DNA of 64,000 nucleotides from Streptomyces sp. RKND-216 (GCF_004795255.1 NZ_SSBQ01000002.1:5428001-5492000); one strand, 5' to 3'. Positions 47,023 to 60,899 are shown, numbered from the stretch's first letter. The notes: a model not told the origin generated them from the sequence alone. A program made the numbers and translations.

Positions 47023-48711
47023 TCAGGCCAGGTTCTGCAGCCGGGTGAGCGGCAGCTCGGCGGCGCGGTGGACGGGCACGGCACGGCCGTCGACCAGCAC
47101 CGGGTCCGGCGTGGTGGGCACCGCCACCTGCGGCACGGCGGTGTTGGCGACCATGTCGGCGCGGGTGAGGCCGCGGCTGTCGGCGAGTGCGGAGTAGCGC
47201 ACTCCGCCCGGCAGCGCTCCGGCCGCCCGGCCGTCCTCCAGGCATTCGCGGGAGACGAACACGGTGGACAGCCTGCGCGGCGCACCGCCCATGCCGCCGA
47301 AGTACGGCTTCATCACCCTCGGTTGGGTCAGCCGCGTCGAGCCGGAACCCGAGCCGCTCTGCCCCCACGCCACGAAGCCGGACTTCAGCACCAGCTCCGG
47401 CTGGGCACCGAAGTACTGCGGACGCCACAGCACCAGGTCGGCGAGCGCGCCCGGCCGCAGCGCGCCGACCTCCCGGGCCATGCCGTGCGCGACGGCCGGG
47501 TTGAGCGTGATCTTCGACAGGTAGCGCAGCACCCGCCGGTTGTTCACCACGTCCGGGCCGCTCTCGCCCGCCAGTTCGGCCTGCACGTGTGCCAGCTGCC
47601 AGGTGCGCCGCGCGGTCTCCGCGATCCGGCCCATGCCCATCGAGTCGGAGTTGACCATGCTGATGGCGCCCAGGTCGTGCAGGGCGTTCTCGGCCGCGAT
47701 GGCGTGCTCGCGCACCCTGCTCGCCGCGATCGACACGTCGCTGCTCACGCCGTGGTGGCCGCGGTGCACCGTCATCGTCATCGGCAGCAGCTCGGCGACG
47801 GTCGCCGGGGTCAGGGGCAGCGTCGGTGTCGTGGACGAGGTCAGCACATGCGGCCGGGAGACGATCTCCAGCAGGTCGGGGTGACCGCCGCCGCCCTCCA
47901 CGTGGTAGGCGTGCACGGTCCGGCCGCGGGTGGCGTCCAGGGTGTCCGCCAGGTAGCCGGACTCGTTGAGGGTGTCGGTGTGCAGCGCGACCGGCAGGTC
48001 CGCGTCCTCGGCGACACCCAGGCAGGTGTCGACGATCCGAGGGGTGGCGCCCCAGTCCTCGTGGATCTTGAACCCGCCGGCGCCGGCCAGCACCGCCCGC
48101 TCCAGCAGCTCCTGCGACGAGGACGACCCACGCGCCAGGAAGGCCACGTTGACCGGCGCGTCCCGCCAGCCCTCGATCAGGCTGTGCAGGTTGTACGCCG
48201 GGTTGGCGCCCACGTCCCACACGCCGCCGATGCCCATGCCGACCATCGTGGTGACCCCTGCGGCCAGCGCGGCAGGCACCACCTCGGGGCTGGACAGGTG
48301 CACGTGGGAGTCGACGATGCCGGGTGTCGCCAGCAGACCCTCACCGGTGATCATCGCGGTGTGCGAGTCGACCACCAGCTCCACGCCGTCGGCGGTGTGC
48401 GGGTTCCCGGCACGGCCGGTGCCGACCACCCGCCCGTCCTTGATGCCGATGTTGGTCTTGCGGACGCCGAGCAGCGGGTCCAGCACCACGACGCCGAGGA
48501 CCACCATGTCCAGCGCGCTGTCGCGCGGCGCGCGGCCGGCGACCAGCAACCCGTCGCGGGCCGTCTTCCCGCAGCCGCCCAGCATCTCCTCGCCGGGCTC
48601 GGTGTCGTCGCCCTCGACCTCCACCCACAGCCCCGTGTCGGCGAGCCGGACCCGGTCGCCGGTCGTGGGGCCGTACAGGGACGCGTACGCGCTCCGCGGC
48701 ATGCGGTTCAT
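47023..48711 (-). CDS. ureC: Urease alpha subunit
   Basis: A 562-residue amidohydrolase clearly of the UreC family but divergent. The metal ligands are kept: 'PGIVDSHVHLSSP' (HxH near 136), the carbamylated Lys in 'GGFKIHEDWGATP' (about 216), 'LPVALHTDTLNESGYL', 'HVEGGGGHPD' and 'MVNSDSMGMGRIAET'. The flap region 'MTVHRGHHGVSSDVSIAASR' differs from the usual 'VCHHLDP' sequence. ATG 48711 overlaps the stop of the preceding gamma-beta gene by four bases. No ureD, E, F or G genes are in the window. Confidence 0.92.
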   Translation of the reverse strand: MNRMPRSAYASLYGPTTGDRVRLADTGLWVEVEGDDTEPGEEMLGGCGKTARDGLLVAGRAPRDSALDMVVLGVVVLDPLLGVRKTNIGIKDGRVVGTGRAGNPHTADGVELVVDSHTAMITGEGLLATPGIVDSHVHLSSPEVVPAALAAGVTTMVGMGIGGVWDVGANPAYNLHSLIEGWRDAPVNVAFLARGSSSSQELLERAVLAGAGGFKIHEDWGATPRIVDTCLGVAEDADLPVALHTDTLNESGYLADTLDATRGRTVHAYHVEGGGGHPDLLEIVSRPHVLTSSTTPTLPLTPATVAELLPMTMTVHRGHHGVSSDVSIAASRVREHAIAAENALHDLGAISMVNSDSMGMGRIAETARRTWQLAHVQAELAGESGPDVVNNRRVLRYLSKITLNPAVAHGMAREVGALRPGALADLVLWRPQYFGAQPELVLKSGFVAWGQSGSGSGSTRLTQPRVMKPYFGGMGGAPRRLSTVFVSRECLEDGRAAGALPGGVRYSALADSRGLTRADMVANTAVPQVAVPTTPDPVLVDGRAVPVHRAAELPLTRLQNLA

Positions 48712-49286
48712 CGTTCTCCTCCTCGCGCGACAACGGTGACGGTCCTGGCGGCCCCGGGGGCGAACTCCACGGACGTGCCCGCGGGAACGTCCAGCCGGTG
48801 CCCGCGGGCCGCCTCCCGGTCGAACTCCAGCGCCCGGTTGGCCTCCTCCAGCGGGAAGTGGGAGGAGACCCAGACCGGCCGCGAGCCGGTGTTGAGGACC
48901 GTCAGCGGGCGGCGCGGACGGCCCGGCGCCAGGTCCGCGTCCTCACCGGCCGTGAGCACGCCGCCCGGCCCCGTGTCGGAAGCGGGCCCGAAGGGCTCCG
49001 CGACGTGCACCAGCGTGGTGCCGTGCGGGAACAGCGCCTCCACCTGCACGGCGGGCACCGCCTCCGGGACGCCCGGCAGCAGGCGGTCCCGGGGCACCAC
49101 GCTTGCGGCGCGCTCGACGACGTCGGCCAGCGCCACGCCGTCCCAGGCCCACTCCTGGATCTCGTCGCAGACCAGCGCGACGGCCTCGGCGGCCCCCAGT
49201 CGCGCGCCGCGTGCCAGCCGTCTGCGGGCCAGTTCGGCAGCGGAGAAGAGCAGGAGGCGTTCCTGTTCCCGTGGGGTGAGATGCAT
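48708..49286 (-). CDS. ureAB: Urease gamma-beta fusion subunit
   Basis: A 192-residue protein joining a UreA-like gamma domain (1-95: '[20 protein letters not shown]', '[12 protein letters not shown]', '[13 protein letters not shown]') and a UreB-like beta domain (about 105-190: '[20 protein letters not shown]', '[20 protein letters not shown]'). Such fusions occur in Helicobacter and in some actinobacteria. The gamma domain is shortened and divergent. It is the first gene of the operon; the PucR-type gene diverges 138 bases away. Confidence 0.9.
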   Translation of the reverse strand: MHLTPREQERLLLFSAAELARRRLARGARLGAAEAVALVCDEIQEWAWDGVALADVVERAASVVPRDRLLPGVPEAVPAVQVEALFPHGTTLVHVAEPFGPASDTGPGGVLTAGEDADLAPGRPRRPLTVLNTGSRPVWVSSHFPLEEANRALEFDREAARGHRLDVPAGTSVEFAPGAARTVTVVARGGER

Positions 49287-49408
49287 CGGCCTTCTCTCGA
49301 CGGTCCGGGTGCGGACGTGGCGGGCGGGCGGGCGGTGCTCCGGGCGTTCCTGGCAGCGTGCCCGCCGCCCGGCGGGCCGACAAGGCCCGAATCGCTCCGC
49401 ACTGCGGG

Positions 49409-49429
49409 GTGCATACTGTGCACATGCAC
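49409..49429. promoter_or_regulatory. Palindrome at the start of the PucR-type gene
   Basis: GTGCAT (49409-49414) and ATGCAC (49424-49429) form an inverted repeat around the inner palindrome TGTGCACA (49417-49424). It overlaps the possible start codons of the PucR-type gene and faces the urease operon, a natural place for an operator. Confidence 0.45.
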
Positions 49430-50659
49430 AACATGCCGCCCCCCCAGGGCGGGGTCGCGGACACCGCGGCCCCAGGGCCGCCGTCCGCCGGGCTGCGCGC
49501 CCTGGTGCGGGACTGCCTGGACGATGTCGACGCCCTCGTCGACCGCTACGCCGCCGAGGTCTCCGCCTTCGACGACTACCGCGCCACCGTCCCCGCGCAG
49601 GACCTGCGCGACACCGCCCGGGCTTGCTTCGAGATGCTGCTGCGGATGATCGGCGGCCTCCCGGTCACCCGCGAACTGCGCGAGACCCCGCAGCGGCTCG
49701 GACATCGACGCGCCCGCCAGGGCGTCCCCCTGGAACGCATGCTCCAGGCCGTGCGGATGGACTTCCGCATCCTGTGGGAGGCGTTCACCGAACGCACCCC
49801 GCCCGAGGGCCTGCCGCAGCTGACCCTCTCGGCGGTGCGCGTCTGGGAAGCGGTCGAGTTCCACACCGTCGAGGCGCACGCCGCCTACCTGGACGAGGTC
49901 GCCGTCCAGGCCCGCGAACGGGAGCGGGCCAAGGCCGCGCTGCTAGGCCGCCTGCTCTCCTCCGACGGCCGCGACCAGCAGTTGGTCTCCCAGGCGGCGA
50001 CCCTGCTCCAAGCCGACGTCCAGGACGCCTTCGGCGTCGCCGCCGCGCTGCCGGAGCGCTCGCAGGAGCTCCGGCGGGCGGCTGCCCGCCTCGGCCCCGA
50101 TGTCGCCCATCTGCACCAGCACCACGGCACGCTGCTGCTCCTGGCCCGCCTCCCCGCGGGCGCCGGCGGCCTGCCGCCGGGCTGGCCCGCCGACGTGCCG
50201 TGCGCCGTGGCGCCGGTGGCGCACGGCCTCGCCCGCGTGCCCGCCATGGTCCGGGTCGCGGCGGCGGTGGCCGCCGCTCTCGACGACGAGGCCGCCGGCC
50301 CGGTGCCGCTCAGCGACGCATGGATGCCGCTGGCCGCGGCACGCCTGGGGGAGACGGGAGCGCTGCTGGCCGAGAGCGTCCTGGCGGGCCTGGAGCCGCT
50401 GGCAGTCCACGAACGCGAGCGGTTGCTGGAGACCGTGACCGCGTACTGCGACTCCGGATCCGTCGCCGAGACCACCCGCCGGTTGTACTGCCACCGCAAC
50501 ACCGTGCTGAACCGCCTGGGCCGCTTCACCGAGCTGACCGGCCTGCGGGTGACCCGGCCGGTCGAGGCCGCCACTGTCCTGTTCGCCCTCCGCTGCGCCC
50601 GGCTGCATGCCGGATGGGCGGCTGCACAGGACGGTCCGGCCCCGCCCGCAGCGGGCTGA
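49424..50659 (+). CDS. PucR-type transcriptional regulator
   Basis: A 411-residue protein. The C-terminal PucR helix-turn-helix ('[20 protein letters not shown]', '[20 protein letters not shown]') is typical, and the N-terminal 180 residues form the helical RsbR/PucR-like sensory domain ('[20 protein letters not shown]'). PucR regulators often control purine, ureide or other nitrogen catabolism. Divergent from the urease set, so it probably controls it. The start is uncertain: GTG 49418, ATG 49424 and ATG 49433 are in frame, none with a good ribosome binding site, and the palindrome covers the first two. Confidence 0.85.
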   Translation: MHNMPPPQGGVADTAAPGPPSAGLRALVRDCLDDVDALVDRYAAEVSAFDDYRATVPAQDLRDTARACFEMLLRMIGGLPVTRELRETPQRLGHRRARQGVPLERMLQAVRMDFRILWEAFTERTPPEGLPQLTLSAVRVWEAVEFHTVEAHAAYLDEVAVQARERERAKAALLGRLLSSDGRDQQLVSQAATLLQADVQDAFGVAAALPERSQELRRAAARLGPDVAHLHQHHGTLLLLARLPAGAGGLPPGWPADVPCAVAPVAHGLARVPAMVRVAAAVAAALDDEAAGPVPLSDAWMPLAAARLGETGALLAESVLAGLEPLAVHERERLLETVTAYCDSGSVAETTRRLYCHRNTVLNRLGRFTELTGLRVTRPVEAATVLFALRCARLHAGWAAAQDGPAPPAAG

Positions 50660-50820
50660 GCGCGCCGCGACCCCCCTCCGTGACGCCGCCCGCGCCGGTA
50701 ATCGGGTTCAGTGGTGCCTTCGCGGCGCGATAGGCTCGGTACCTGCCGTAACGCCCGGAGCGGACCGCACCCACCGGGCGACGGCCGACCCAGAACGAGA
50801 ACCGAGGGAAGCGGTGCAGC

Positions 50821-51255
50821 GTGTCCGGTGGTGAAGTGGCCGGTCTGCTGGTGGCGGTCTTCTGGGCGATCCTGGTGTCGTTCCTCGCCGTGGTGCTGGT
50901 GAGGCTCGCCCAGACGCTCAAGGCGGCGACCAAGCTGGTGACGGGCGTGACCGAACGAGCGGTCCCCCTGCTGTCCGAGGCGTCGGAGACGGTGCGCTCC
51001 GCGCAGTCGCAGCTGGAACGGGTCGACTCGATCGCGTCCGACGTCCAGGAGGTCACCTCCAACGCCAACGCGCTGTCCACCACGGTCTCCACGGTCTTCG
51101 GCGGGCCGCTGGTCAAGGTGGCCTCGTTCGGCTACGGCGTGCGCCGTGCCCTGCGGCGCCGCGGCGAGCCCGCGCCGCCGCCCCGCAACGTCGTCCCCGG
51201 CCGTACGCTGCCCGCCGCGCGCAAGGGCGGCCGCTCGACCCGCCGAAAGAGCTGA
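50821..51255 (+). CDS. DUF948-type membrane protein
   Basis: A 144-residue protein: one N-terminal membrane helix ('VAGLLVAVFWAILVSFLAVV'), then a long amphipathic helix ('LLSEASETVRSAQSQLERVD', 'SIASDVQEVTSNANALSTTV') resembling the helical linkers of methyl-accepting proteins, and a basic tail. Function unknown. GTG 50821 follows GGAAGCGG. It is the first gene of the run leading into alaS; TAGGCT at about 50730 could be a -10 box. Confidence 0.82.
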   Translation: MSGGEVAGLLVAVFWAILVSFLAVVLVRLAQTLKAATKLVTGVTERAVPLLSEASETVRSAQSQLERVDSIASDVQEVTSNANALSTTVSTVFGGPLVKVASFGYGVRRALRRRGEPAPPPRNVVPGRTLPAARKGGRSTRRKS

Positions 51256-51262
51256 TCACGCC

Positions 51263-51589
51263 ATGTTCCGACGCGCCTTCTGGTTCACCACCGGCGCCGC
51301 AGCCGGCGTGTGGGCCACCACCAAGGTCAACCGCAAGCTGCGCAGCCTCGCGCCCGACTCGCTCGCGGCCCGCGCCGCTGACAAGGCGGTCGAGACCGGC
51401 CACCGCGTCCGGGAGTTCGCGCTCGACGTGCGTGCGGGCATGGCGCAGCGCGAGGACGAACTCACCGACGCGCTCGGCCTCCAGGCGTCGCCCGACGCCG
51501 ACCACCCCGAACTTCCCGCCCGCACCGCCCGCAGGCCGTTGCCGGGCACGACCACCGTCGACCGTTACGACCGGAATGAGGACCACTGA
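51263..51589 (+). CDS. Conserved small protein (DUF6167-like)
   Basis: A 108-residue protein with a short hydrophobic N-terminus ('[20 protein letters not shown]'), then a basic helix ('[20 protein letters not shown]') and '[20 protein letters not shown]'. It fits the small DUF6167-like protein commonly found before alaS in streptomycetes, though I know it only by pattern. Its stop overlaps the alaS start (TGATG). Function unknown. Confidence 0.75.
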   Translation: MFRRAFWFTTGAAAGVWATTKVNRKLRSLAPDSLAARAADKAVETGHRVREFALDVRAGMAQREDELTDALGLQASPDADHPELPARTARRPLPGTTTVDRYDRNEDH

Positions 51590-54255
51590 TGGAGTCGGCT
51601 GAAATCCGCCGCCGCTGGCTGCGCTTCTTCGAGGAGCGGGGGCACACCGTCGTGCCGTCGGCGTCGCTGATCGCGGACGACCCGACGCTGCTGCTCGTCA
51701 ACGCGGGCATGGTCCCCTTCAAGCCGTACTTCCTCGGCGAGTCCACCGCGCCGTACAACCGCGCCGTCAGCGTGCAGAAGTGCGTGCGGACGCCGGACAT
51801 CGAGGAGGTCGGGAAGACCACCCGGCACGGCACCTTCTTCCAGATGTGCGGCAACTTCTCCTTCGGCGACTACTTCAAGCAGGGTGCCGCCACGCTCGCC
51901 TGGGAACTGCTCACCTCCTCCGTCGAGGACGGCGGCTACGGGCTGGACCCGGAGCGGCTGTGGATCACCGTCTACACCGACGACGACGAGGCCGAGCGCA
52001 TCTGGCGCGAGGACGTCGGCGTGCCGGCCGAGCGCATCCAGCGTCTCGGCATGGAGGAGAACTACTGGTCCATGGGCGTCCCCGGCCCCTGCGGACCCTG
52101 CTCGGAGATCAACTACGACCGGGGCCCGGAGTTCGGCGAGGAGGGCGGCCCAGCCGTCAACGACGAGCGCTACGTGGAGATCTGGAACCTGGTCTTCATG
52201 CAGTACGTCCGCGGCGAGGGCACGGGCAAGACCGACTTCGAGATCCTCGGCGAGCTGCCCACCAAGAACATCGACACCGGCCTCGGCCTCGAACGCCTGG
52301 CGATGATCCTGCAGGGCGTGCATAACCTGTACGAGATCGACACCTCCCGCATGGTCATCGACAGGGCCGGCGAACTCACCGGTACGACCTACGGGGAGAA
52401 GGACGCCGCCGACGTCTCGCTGCGCGTGGTCGCCGACCACGTCCGCACCGCCGTCATGCTCATCGGTGACGGCGTCACCCCCGGCAACGAGGGGCGCGGC
52501 TACGTGCTGCGCCGCATCATGCGCCGCGCCATCCGCAACATGCGCATCCTCGGTGCCACCGGTCCCACCGTCGGCGAGCTGACCGACACCGTGATCAAGG
52601 CCATGAGCCCGCAGTACCCGGAGCTGGCCGAGGACCGCAGGCGGATCGAGACCGTCGCCCTCGCCGAGGAGGCCGCCTTCCTCAAGACCCTCAAGGCCGG
52701 CACCAACATCCTGGACACCGCCGTCACCGAGACCCGTGCCGGCGGCGGGAAGGTGCTGGCCGGCGACAAGGCGTTCCTGCTCCACGACACCTGGGGATTC
52801 CCCATCGACCTCACCCTGGAGATGGCCGCCGAGCAGGGCCTGTCCGTGGACGAGGACGGCTTCCGCCGCCTGATGAAGGAGCAGCGGGACCGCGCGAAGG
52901 CCGACGCCCGCGCCAAGAAGACCGGTCACGCCGACCTGTCCGCCTACCGCGCCGTCGCCGACGCCTCCGGCACCACCGTCTTCACCGGCTACACCGACAC
53001 CGAGGGCGAGTCCACCGTCGTCGGCCTGCTCGTCGACGGCGCCTCCGCCCCCGCCGCCCACGAGGGCGACGAGGTGGAGGTCGTGCTCGACCGCACCCCG
53101 TTCTACGCGGAGGGCGGCGGCCAACTCGCCGACACCGGGAGGATCCGCCTCGAGACCGGCGCCGTCGTCGAGGTCCGCGACGTACAGCAGCCGGTGCCCG
53201 GGGTCAGCGTGCACAAGGGCGTCGTCCAGGTCGGCGAGGTCACCGTCGGCGCGTCGGTCCACTGCGTCATCGACCTCGCACGCCGCCGTTCCATCGCCCG
53301 CGCCCACAGCGCCACCCACCTCACCCACCAGGCGCTGCGCGACGCCCTCGGCCCGACAGCCGCCCAGGCCGGTTCGGAGAACTCCCCGGGCCGCTTCCGC
53401 TTCGACTTCGGCTCGCCGAACGCCGTGCCCGGCACGGTGCTCACCGACGTCGAACAGAAGATCAACGAGGTGCTGGCCCGCGAACTCGACGTCACCGCCG
53501 AGGTGATGTCCATCGCCGACGCCAAGAAGCAGGGCGCGCTCGCCGAGTTCGGCGAGAAGTACGGCGAGCAGGTCCGCGTGGTGACCATCGGCGACTTCTC
53601 CAAGGAGCTGTGCGGCGGCACACACGTGCACAACACCGCACAGCTCGGACTGGTCAAGCTGCTCGGCGAGTCCTCCATCGGCTCCGGCGTGCGCCGCGTG
53701 GAGGCCCTCGTCGGCGTCGATGCCTACCGCTTCCTCGCCCGCGAGCACACCGTGGTCTCCCAGCTCACCGAACTGGTCAAGGGGCGGCCGGAGGAGCTGC
53801 CGGAGAAGATCTCCGGCGTGCTCGGCCGGCTCAAGGACGCCGAGAAGGAGATCGAGCGCTTCCGCGCCGAGAAGGTGCTCCAGGCCGCCGCCGGGCTGGC
53901 CGAGGGCGCCAAGGATGTCCGCGGCACCGCACTGGCCGTCGGACGGGTGCCGGACGGCACCACCGCCGACGACCTGCGCACCCTCGTGCTGGACGTGCGG
54001 CAGCGCCTGGCGGGCCGGCCCGCCGTCGTCGCCCTGTTCACCGTGACGAACGGCCGCCCGCTGACCGTGGTCGCCACCGACGCCGCAGCCCGCGACCGCG
54101 GGCTGCGCGCGGGCGACCTGGTCCGCGCCGCCGCCAAGACCCTCGGCGGCGGAGGCGGCGGCAAGCCGGACGTCGCCCAGGGCGGCGGGCAGAACCCGGA
54201 GGCCGTCACCGAGGCCATGGCCGCCGTGGAGCGGCTGGTCGCCGAGGCCGGCTGA
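51589..54255 (+). CDS. alaS: Alanyl-tRNA synthetase
   Basis: An 888-residue class II synthetase. The catalytic N-domain ('[20 protein letters not shown]', '[15 protein letters not shown]'), the editing domain zinc ligands ('[15 protein letters not shown]', '[20 protein letters not shown]') and the C-Ala domain with the glycine-rich '[16 protein letters not shown]' are complete. Its start overlaps the upstream small gene and its stop overlaps ruvX, so it sits within a translationally coupled series. Confidence 0.96.
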   Translation: MESAEIRRRWLRFFEERGHTVVPSASLIADDPTLLLVNAGMVPFKPYFLGESTAPYNRAVSVQKCVRTPDIEEVGKTTRHGTFFQMCGNFSFGDYFKQGAATLAWELLTSSVEDGGYGLDPERLWITVYTDDDEAERIWREDVGVPAERIQRLGMEENYWSMGVPGPCGPCSEINYDRGPEFGEEGGPAVNDERYVEIWNLVFMQYVRGEGTGKTDFEILGELPTKNIDTGLGLERLAMILQGVHNLYEIDTSRMVIDRAGELTGTTYGEKDAADVSLRVVADHVRTAVMLIGDGVTPGNEGRGYVLRRIMRRAIRNMRILGATGPTVGELTDTVIKAMSPQYPELAEDRRRIETVALAEEAAFLKTLKAGTNILDTAVTETRAGGGKVLAGDKAFLLHDTWGFPIDLTLEMAAEQGLSVDEDGFRRLMKEQRDRAKADARAKKTGHADLSAYRAVADASGTTVFTGYTDTEGESTVVGLLVDGASAPAAHEGDEVEVVLDRTPFYAEGGGQLADTGRIRLETGAVVEVRDVQQPVPGVSVHKGVVQVGEVTVGASVHCVIDLARRRSIARAHSATHLTHQALRDALGPTAAQAGSENSPGRFRFDFGSPNAVPGTVLTDVEQKINEVLARELDVTAEVMSIADAKKQGALAEFGEKYGEQVRVVTIGDFSKELCGGTHVHNTAQLGLVKLLGESSIGSGVRRVEALVGVDAYRFLAREHTVVSQLTELVKGRPEELPEKISGVLGRLKDAEKEIERFRAEKVLQAAAGLAEGAKDVRGTALAVGRVPDGTTADDLRTLVLDVRQRLAGRPAVVALFTVTNGRPLTVVATDAAARDRGLRAGDLVRAAAKTLGGGGGGKPDVAQGGGQNPEAVTEAMAAVERLVAEAG

Positions 54256-54719
54256 TGCGGCGCGGCAGGCGCCTCGCCGTCGATGTCGGCGATGCCCGGA
54301 TCGGGGTCGCCTCGAGCGACCCCGACGGGATGCTGGCCACGCCCGTGGAGACCGTACCGGGGCGCGACGTCCCGGCGGCCCAGCGGCGGCTCGCCGCGCT
54401 CGTGGCGGAGTACGAGCCGCTCGAGGTCGTCGTGGGCCTCCCGCGTTCGCTCAGCGGAGGCGAGGGGCCCGCCGCGGCCAAGGTCCGTGCATTCGCCACG
54501 CGGCTGGCCGGGAACGTCCACCCGGTGCCGGTGCGGCTGGTCGACGAGCGGATGAGCACCGTCACCGCCGCGCAGGGCATGCGCGCCTCCGGGGTCAGCG
54601 CGAAGAAGGGCCGCTCCCGGATCGACCAGGCGGCAGCCGTGGTCATCCTCCAGAGCGCCCTGGAGACCGAACGGACGTCGGGCGGGCCGCCGGGGCAGTG
54701 CGTCGAAGTGGTCATCTGA
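54255..54719 (+). CDS. ruvX: RuvX/YqgF RNase H-fold nuclease
   Basis: A 154-residue protein with acidic site 'LAVDVGDARIGVASSDPDGM', 'VVGLPRSLSGGEGPAAAKVR' and 'VRLVDERMSTVTAAQGMRAS'. YqgF proteins process the 5' end of pre-16S rRNA and may have roles in DNA metabolism. ATG 54255 overlaps the alaS stop by one base, the conserved alaS-ruvX-mltG order of actinobacteria. Confidence 0.92.
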   Translation: MRRGRRLAVDVGDARIGVASSDPDGMLATPVETVPGRDVPAAQRRLAALVAEYEPLEVVVGLPRSLSGGEGPAAAKVRAFATRLAGNVHPVPVRLVDERMSTVTAAQGMRASGVSAKKGRSRIDQAAAVVILQSALETERTSGGPPGQCVEVVI

Positions 54720-54844
54720 TCGCGATACGGTAACGTGCGGCGCGACGCCGGACGTTCGAACACCGTCTCCCCGGACGGACCGCCGAACGGACCGCGCGGT
54801 AATCGCGCACACCACCGCTGCCGCTTGGCGGCGCAAGGGGATCG

Positions 54845-56668
54845 ATGACTGACTATGGCCGGGGCCCCGGCTCCGAACCGTGGCACCCGGAAGACCCCCT
54901 GTACGGGGACCAGGGATGGCACGGTGGACAGCAGGCCGGCCCTTCCGGCGACTGGGACCAGCAGGCCGACCCGTACGCGGACCCCTACGCCACCGGGCAG
55001 TACGCCCAGGGCGGCTACCCGGGCGAGACCTACGCCGCCGGGGGCCACCCGGCCGGCGGCTACCCCGACGCGCCGTACCCCGACGCCGGGTTCCCCGGGC
55101 CGCACTACGGCGGTCACCCGGGCGGCGGACCGCAGGCGCACGCGAAGCCCGGCTACGGCGGCCAGGGCGTTCCCGGCCACCAGCAGCCGGGCCCGCACGA
55201 CACCGGCTGGCAACAGCCGGTGCCGCCGGCCGACCCCTACCAGCAGGGCGGGCAGCCCTATGGAGCGCACGGCGGCCACCCCGGGCACGGCGCCTGGGAC
55301 ACCGGTTCTCCGCACGGCCCGCATACAGGGCAGCCCGGTGACCCGCACGACCTGGGCGCCACCGACCCGTACGGCATGGAGGCCGTCTCCCCGGAGTCCG
55401 GCCCCGACGGCCCCGCAGGGGCCCCCGTCGGCCGCGGCAGCGGCCTCCCACGCACCGGCCCCGATCCGGAGACGGGCTGGGACCCCGGCCCCGACCAGGG
55501 CGAAAGCGCTTTCTTCGGCGGAGACGACGAGGACGACGACCGCTACGCCGAGGACGACTCCGGCACGGGCCGGGGCGGCGGCCGCAAACGCGGTGGCACC
55601 AAGCGCGGCGGCACCAAGCGCCGCAGCGGCGCCGCCTGCCTCGTGGTGATCCTGCTGCTGGGCGGGGTGCTCGGCGCCGCCGCCTGGTTCGGCTACGGCT
55701 TCTACCAGTCGCACTTCGCCGCCGCCCCGGACTACAGCGGCGACGGCACCGGCCAGGTCCAGGTGGAGATCCCGGACGGCTCCTCCGTCGCCGACATGGG
55801 CACCGCGCTCAAGGAGGCCGGGGTCGTCAAGAGCGGCCAGGCGTTCGTCGAGGCCTCCGCCGGCGACGGCGACAAAGCCCAGTCGGTCCAGCCCGGCTTC
55901 TACACGCTGCGCAAGGAGATGTCCGCGGACGCGGCCATCGACATGATGCTCGACCCGGCCAGCCAGAGCAGCCTGATCGTCCCCGAAGGGCTGCGCGCCT
56001 CCCGCGTCTTCGAGATGATCGACGAACGCACCGGCTCCGAGAAGGGCACCACCGAGAAGGCGGCCGAATCCGGCGAACTGGGCCTGCCCGAGTGGGCCGA
56101 CGGGCGCGTCGAGGGCTTCCTCTACCCCTCCCGGTACAGCGTGACCGAGGACTCCGATCCCGCCGACGTCCTGCGCAAGATGGTCGCGCGCGCCGACGCC
56201 CACTACGAGAAGGCCGATCTGAAGGGCCAGGCGGACACCCTCGGGCTGGACTCCCCGCTGGACGTCCTCACCGTCGCGAGCCTGGTGCAGGCGGAGGGCA
56301 AGTACCAGCGCGACTTCGTGAAGGTGTCCCGCGTCGTCTACAACCGCCTGAAGCCCGACAACACCGAGACCAACGGCTACCTGCAGTTCGACTCGACGTA
56401 CAACTTCGCCAAGAACCAGTCGACGCTGCACGTGCCGTCGCCGAGCGCCATGGCGAAGTTCGACCACCCGTACAACACGTACGCCAAGAAGGGCCTGCCG
56501 CCCGGCCCCATCAACAGCCCCGGCCAGGAGGCGATCGACGCCGCGCTCGACCCGGCCGAGGGCGACTGGTTCTACTTCGTCTCGATCACCGAGGACAACA
56601 CCGTCTTCTCGGACACCTACGAGGAGCACCGGCGCAACGTCCGGAAGTACGAGGAGGCCCAGCAGTGA
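54845..56668 (+). CDS. mltG: Endolytic murein transglycosylase MltG
   Basis: A 607-residue protein. The first 260 residues are a cytoplasmic, Gly/Pro/Tyr/Asp-rich low-complexity region, ending in a Lys/Arg-rich patch ('RKRGGTKRGGTKRRSG'). One membrane helix ('LVVILLLGGVLGAAAWFGYG') precedes a LysM-like segment and the YceG catalytic domain, with the catalytic Glu in 'VASLVQAEGKYQRDFVKVSR' and 'TYNFAKNQSTLHVPS'. It cuts nascent glycan strands and helps set their length. The low-complexity region is much longer than in E. coli MltG (about 340 residues in total). The stop overlaps aroE. Confidence 0.93.
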   Translation: MTDYGRGPGSEPWHPEDPLYGDQGWHGGQQAGPSGDWDQQADPYADPYATGQYAQGGYPGETYAAGGHPAGGYPDAPYPDAGFPGPHYGGHPGGGPQAHAKPGYGGQGVPGHQQPGPHDTGWQQPVPPADPYQQGGQPYGAHGGHPGHGAWDTGSPHGPHTGQPGDPHDLGATDPYGMEAVSPESGPDGPAGAPVGRGSGLPRTGPDPETGWDPGPDQGESAFFGGDDEDDDRYAEDDSGTGRGGGRKRGGTKRGGTKRRSGAACLVVILLLGGVLGAAAWFGYGFYQSHFAAAPDYSGDGTGQVQVEIPDGSSVADMGTALKEAGVVKSGQAFVEASAGDGDKAQSVQPGFYTLRKEMSADAAIDMMLDPASQSSLIVPEGLRASRVFEMIDERTGSEKGTTEKAAESGELGLPEWADGRVEGFLYPSRYSVTEDSDPADVLRKMVARADAHYEKADLKGQADTLGLDSPLDVLTVASLVQAEGKYQRDFVKVSRVVYNRLKPDNTETNGYLQFDSTYNFAKNQSTLHVPSPSAMAKFDHPYNTYAKKGLPPGPINSPGQEAIDAALDPAEGDWFYFVSITEDNTVFSDTYEEHRRNVRKYEEAQQ

Positions 56669-57504
56669 CGGTGCGGCGGGCGGCTGTGCTCGGCACGCCG
56701 ATCGGGCACTCCCTCTCGCCCGAACTGCACCGGGCCGCCTACGCCGCCCTCGGGCTCACTGACTGGACCTACGAGCGGTTCGAGGTGGGCGAGGAGGACC
56801 TGCGGTCCTTCCTCGCCGGCCTCGGCGAGGAGTGGGCCGGCCTGTCACTGACCATGCCGCTGAAGCGGGCGGTGATCCCTCTGCTCGACGAGGTCAGCGC
56901 CACGGCCGCATCGGTGGAGGCCGTCAACACGGTGGTCTTCCGGGCCGACGGCCGCCGCGTCGGCGACAACACCGACATCCCCGGCATGGTCGCCGCCCTG
57001 CGGGAACGCGGCGTCGGCCGGATCGAACGGGCCACCGTGCTCGGGGCGGGCGCCACGGCCTCCTCCGCACTTGCCGCGCTGTCCCAGGTGTGCACCGGCC
57101 CCGTGGCGGCCTACGTGCGCAGCGACGCCCGCGCGGAGGAGATGCGCGGCTGGGGCGAACGCCTCGGCGTCGACGTGCGGCCCCGTCCCTGGCGCGACGC
57201 GGCCGAAGGGCTGGACGCGCCGCTGGTCGTCGCCACCACCCCGGCCCGCGCCGCCGACCACCTGGCGGCCTCGGTGACCGAGCACCCCGGGACCCTTTTC
57301 GACGTGCTCTACGACCCCTGGCCCACCCCGCTCGCCGCAGCCTGGGACAAGGCCGGCGGCACGGTCGTCGGCGGACTCGACCTCCTCGTGCACCAGGCGG
57401 TGCTGCAGGTCGAGCAGATGACCGGTCGCGCCCCCGCGCCGCTCGCCGCGATGCGTGCGGCGGGCGGGACCGCCCTCGCCCGGCGCGGGGCGCCGGGGAG
57501 CTGA
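56665..57504 (+). CDS. aroE: Shikimate dehydrogenase
   Basis: A 279-residue enzyme that reduces 3-dehydroshikimate with NADPH. The substrate-binding opening '[20 protein letters not shown]', catalytic Lys in '[18 protein letters not shown]', '[20 protein letters not shown]' and 'DIPGM', and the NADP loop '[15 protein letters not shown]' are present. GTG 56665 overlaps the mltG stop by four bases. It begins the shikimate run here. Confidence 0.93.
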   Translation: MTVRRAAVLGTPIGHSLSPELHRAAYAALGLTDWTYERFEVGEEDLRSFLAGLGEEWAGLSLTMPLKRAVIPLLDEVSATAASVEAVNTVVFRADGRRVGDNTDIPGMVAALRERGVGRIERATVLGAGATASSALAALSQVCTGPVAAYVRSDARAEEMRGWGERLGVDVRPRPWRDAAEGLDAPLVVATTPARAADHLAASVTEHPGTLFDVLYDPWPTPLAAAWDKAGGTVVGGLDLLVHQAVLQVEQMTGRAPAPLAAMRAAGGTALARRGAPGS

Positions 57505-57625
57505 CACGCCCGTCGTCCGGCACCCGGACCGGCACTCGCCGGACGGGCGGGGCGTGGGAGGATCAAGACGAGGACGACGTGAGCGCCCGGACACCCGCTC
57601 CGGGGCGCGAGACGGAGGAGCACCT

Positions 57626-60856
<3,231 letters not shown>

Positions 60857-60899
60857 ACGCGCCGCGCACGTGACCCCGGCCGCGCGCCGGCCGGAAGGG

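Noticed and set aside
43969..50659. Urease accessory genes ureD, E, F or G hidden in the cluster
   Set aside because: No frame shows the UreG P-loop or the UreE His tail; the neighbours are a regulator, an amidohydrolase and a transporter.
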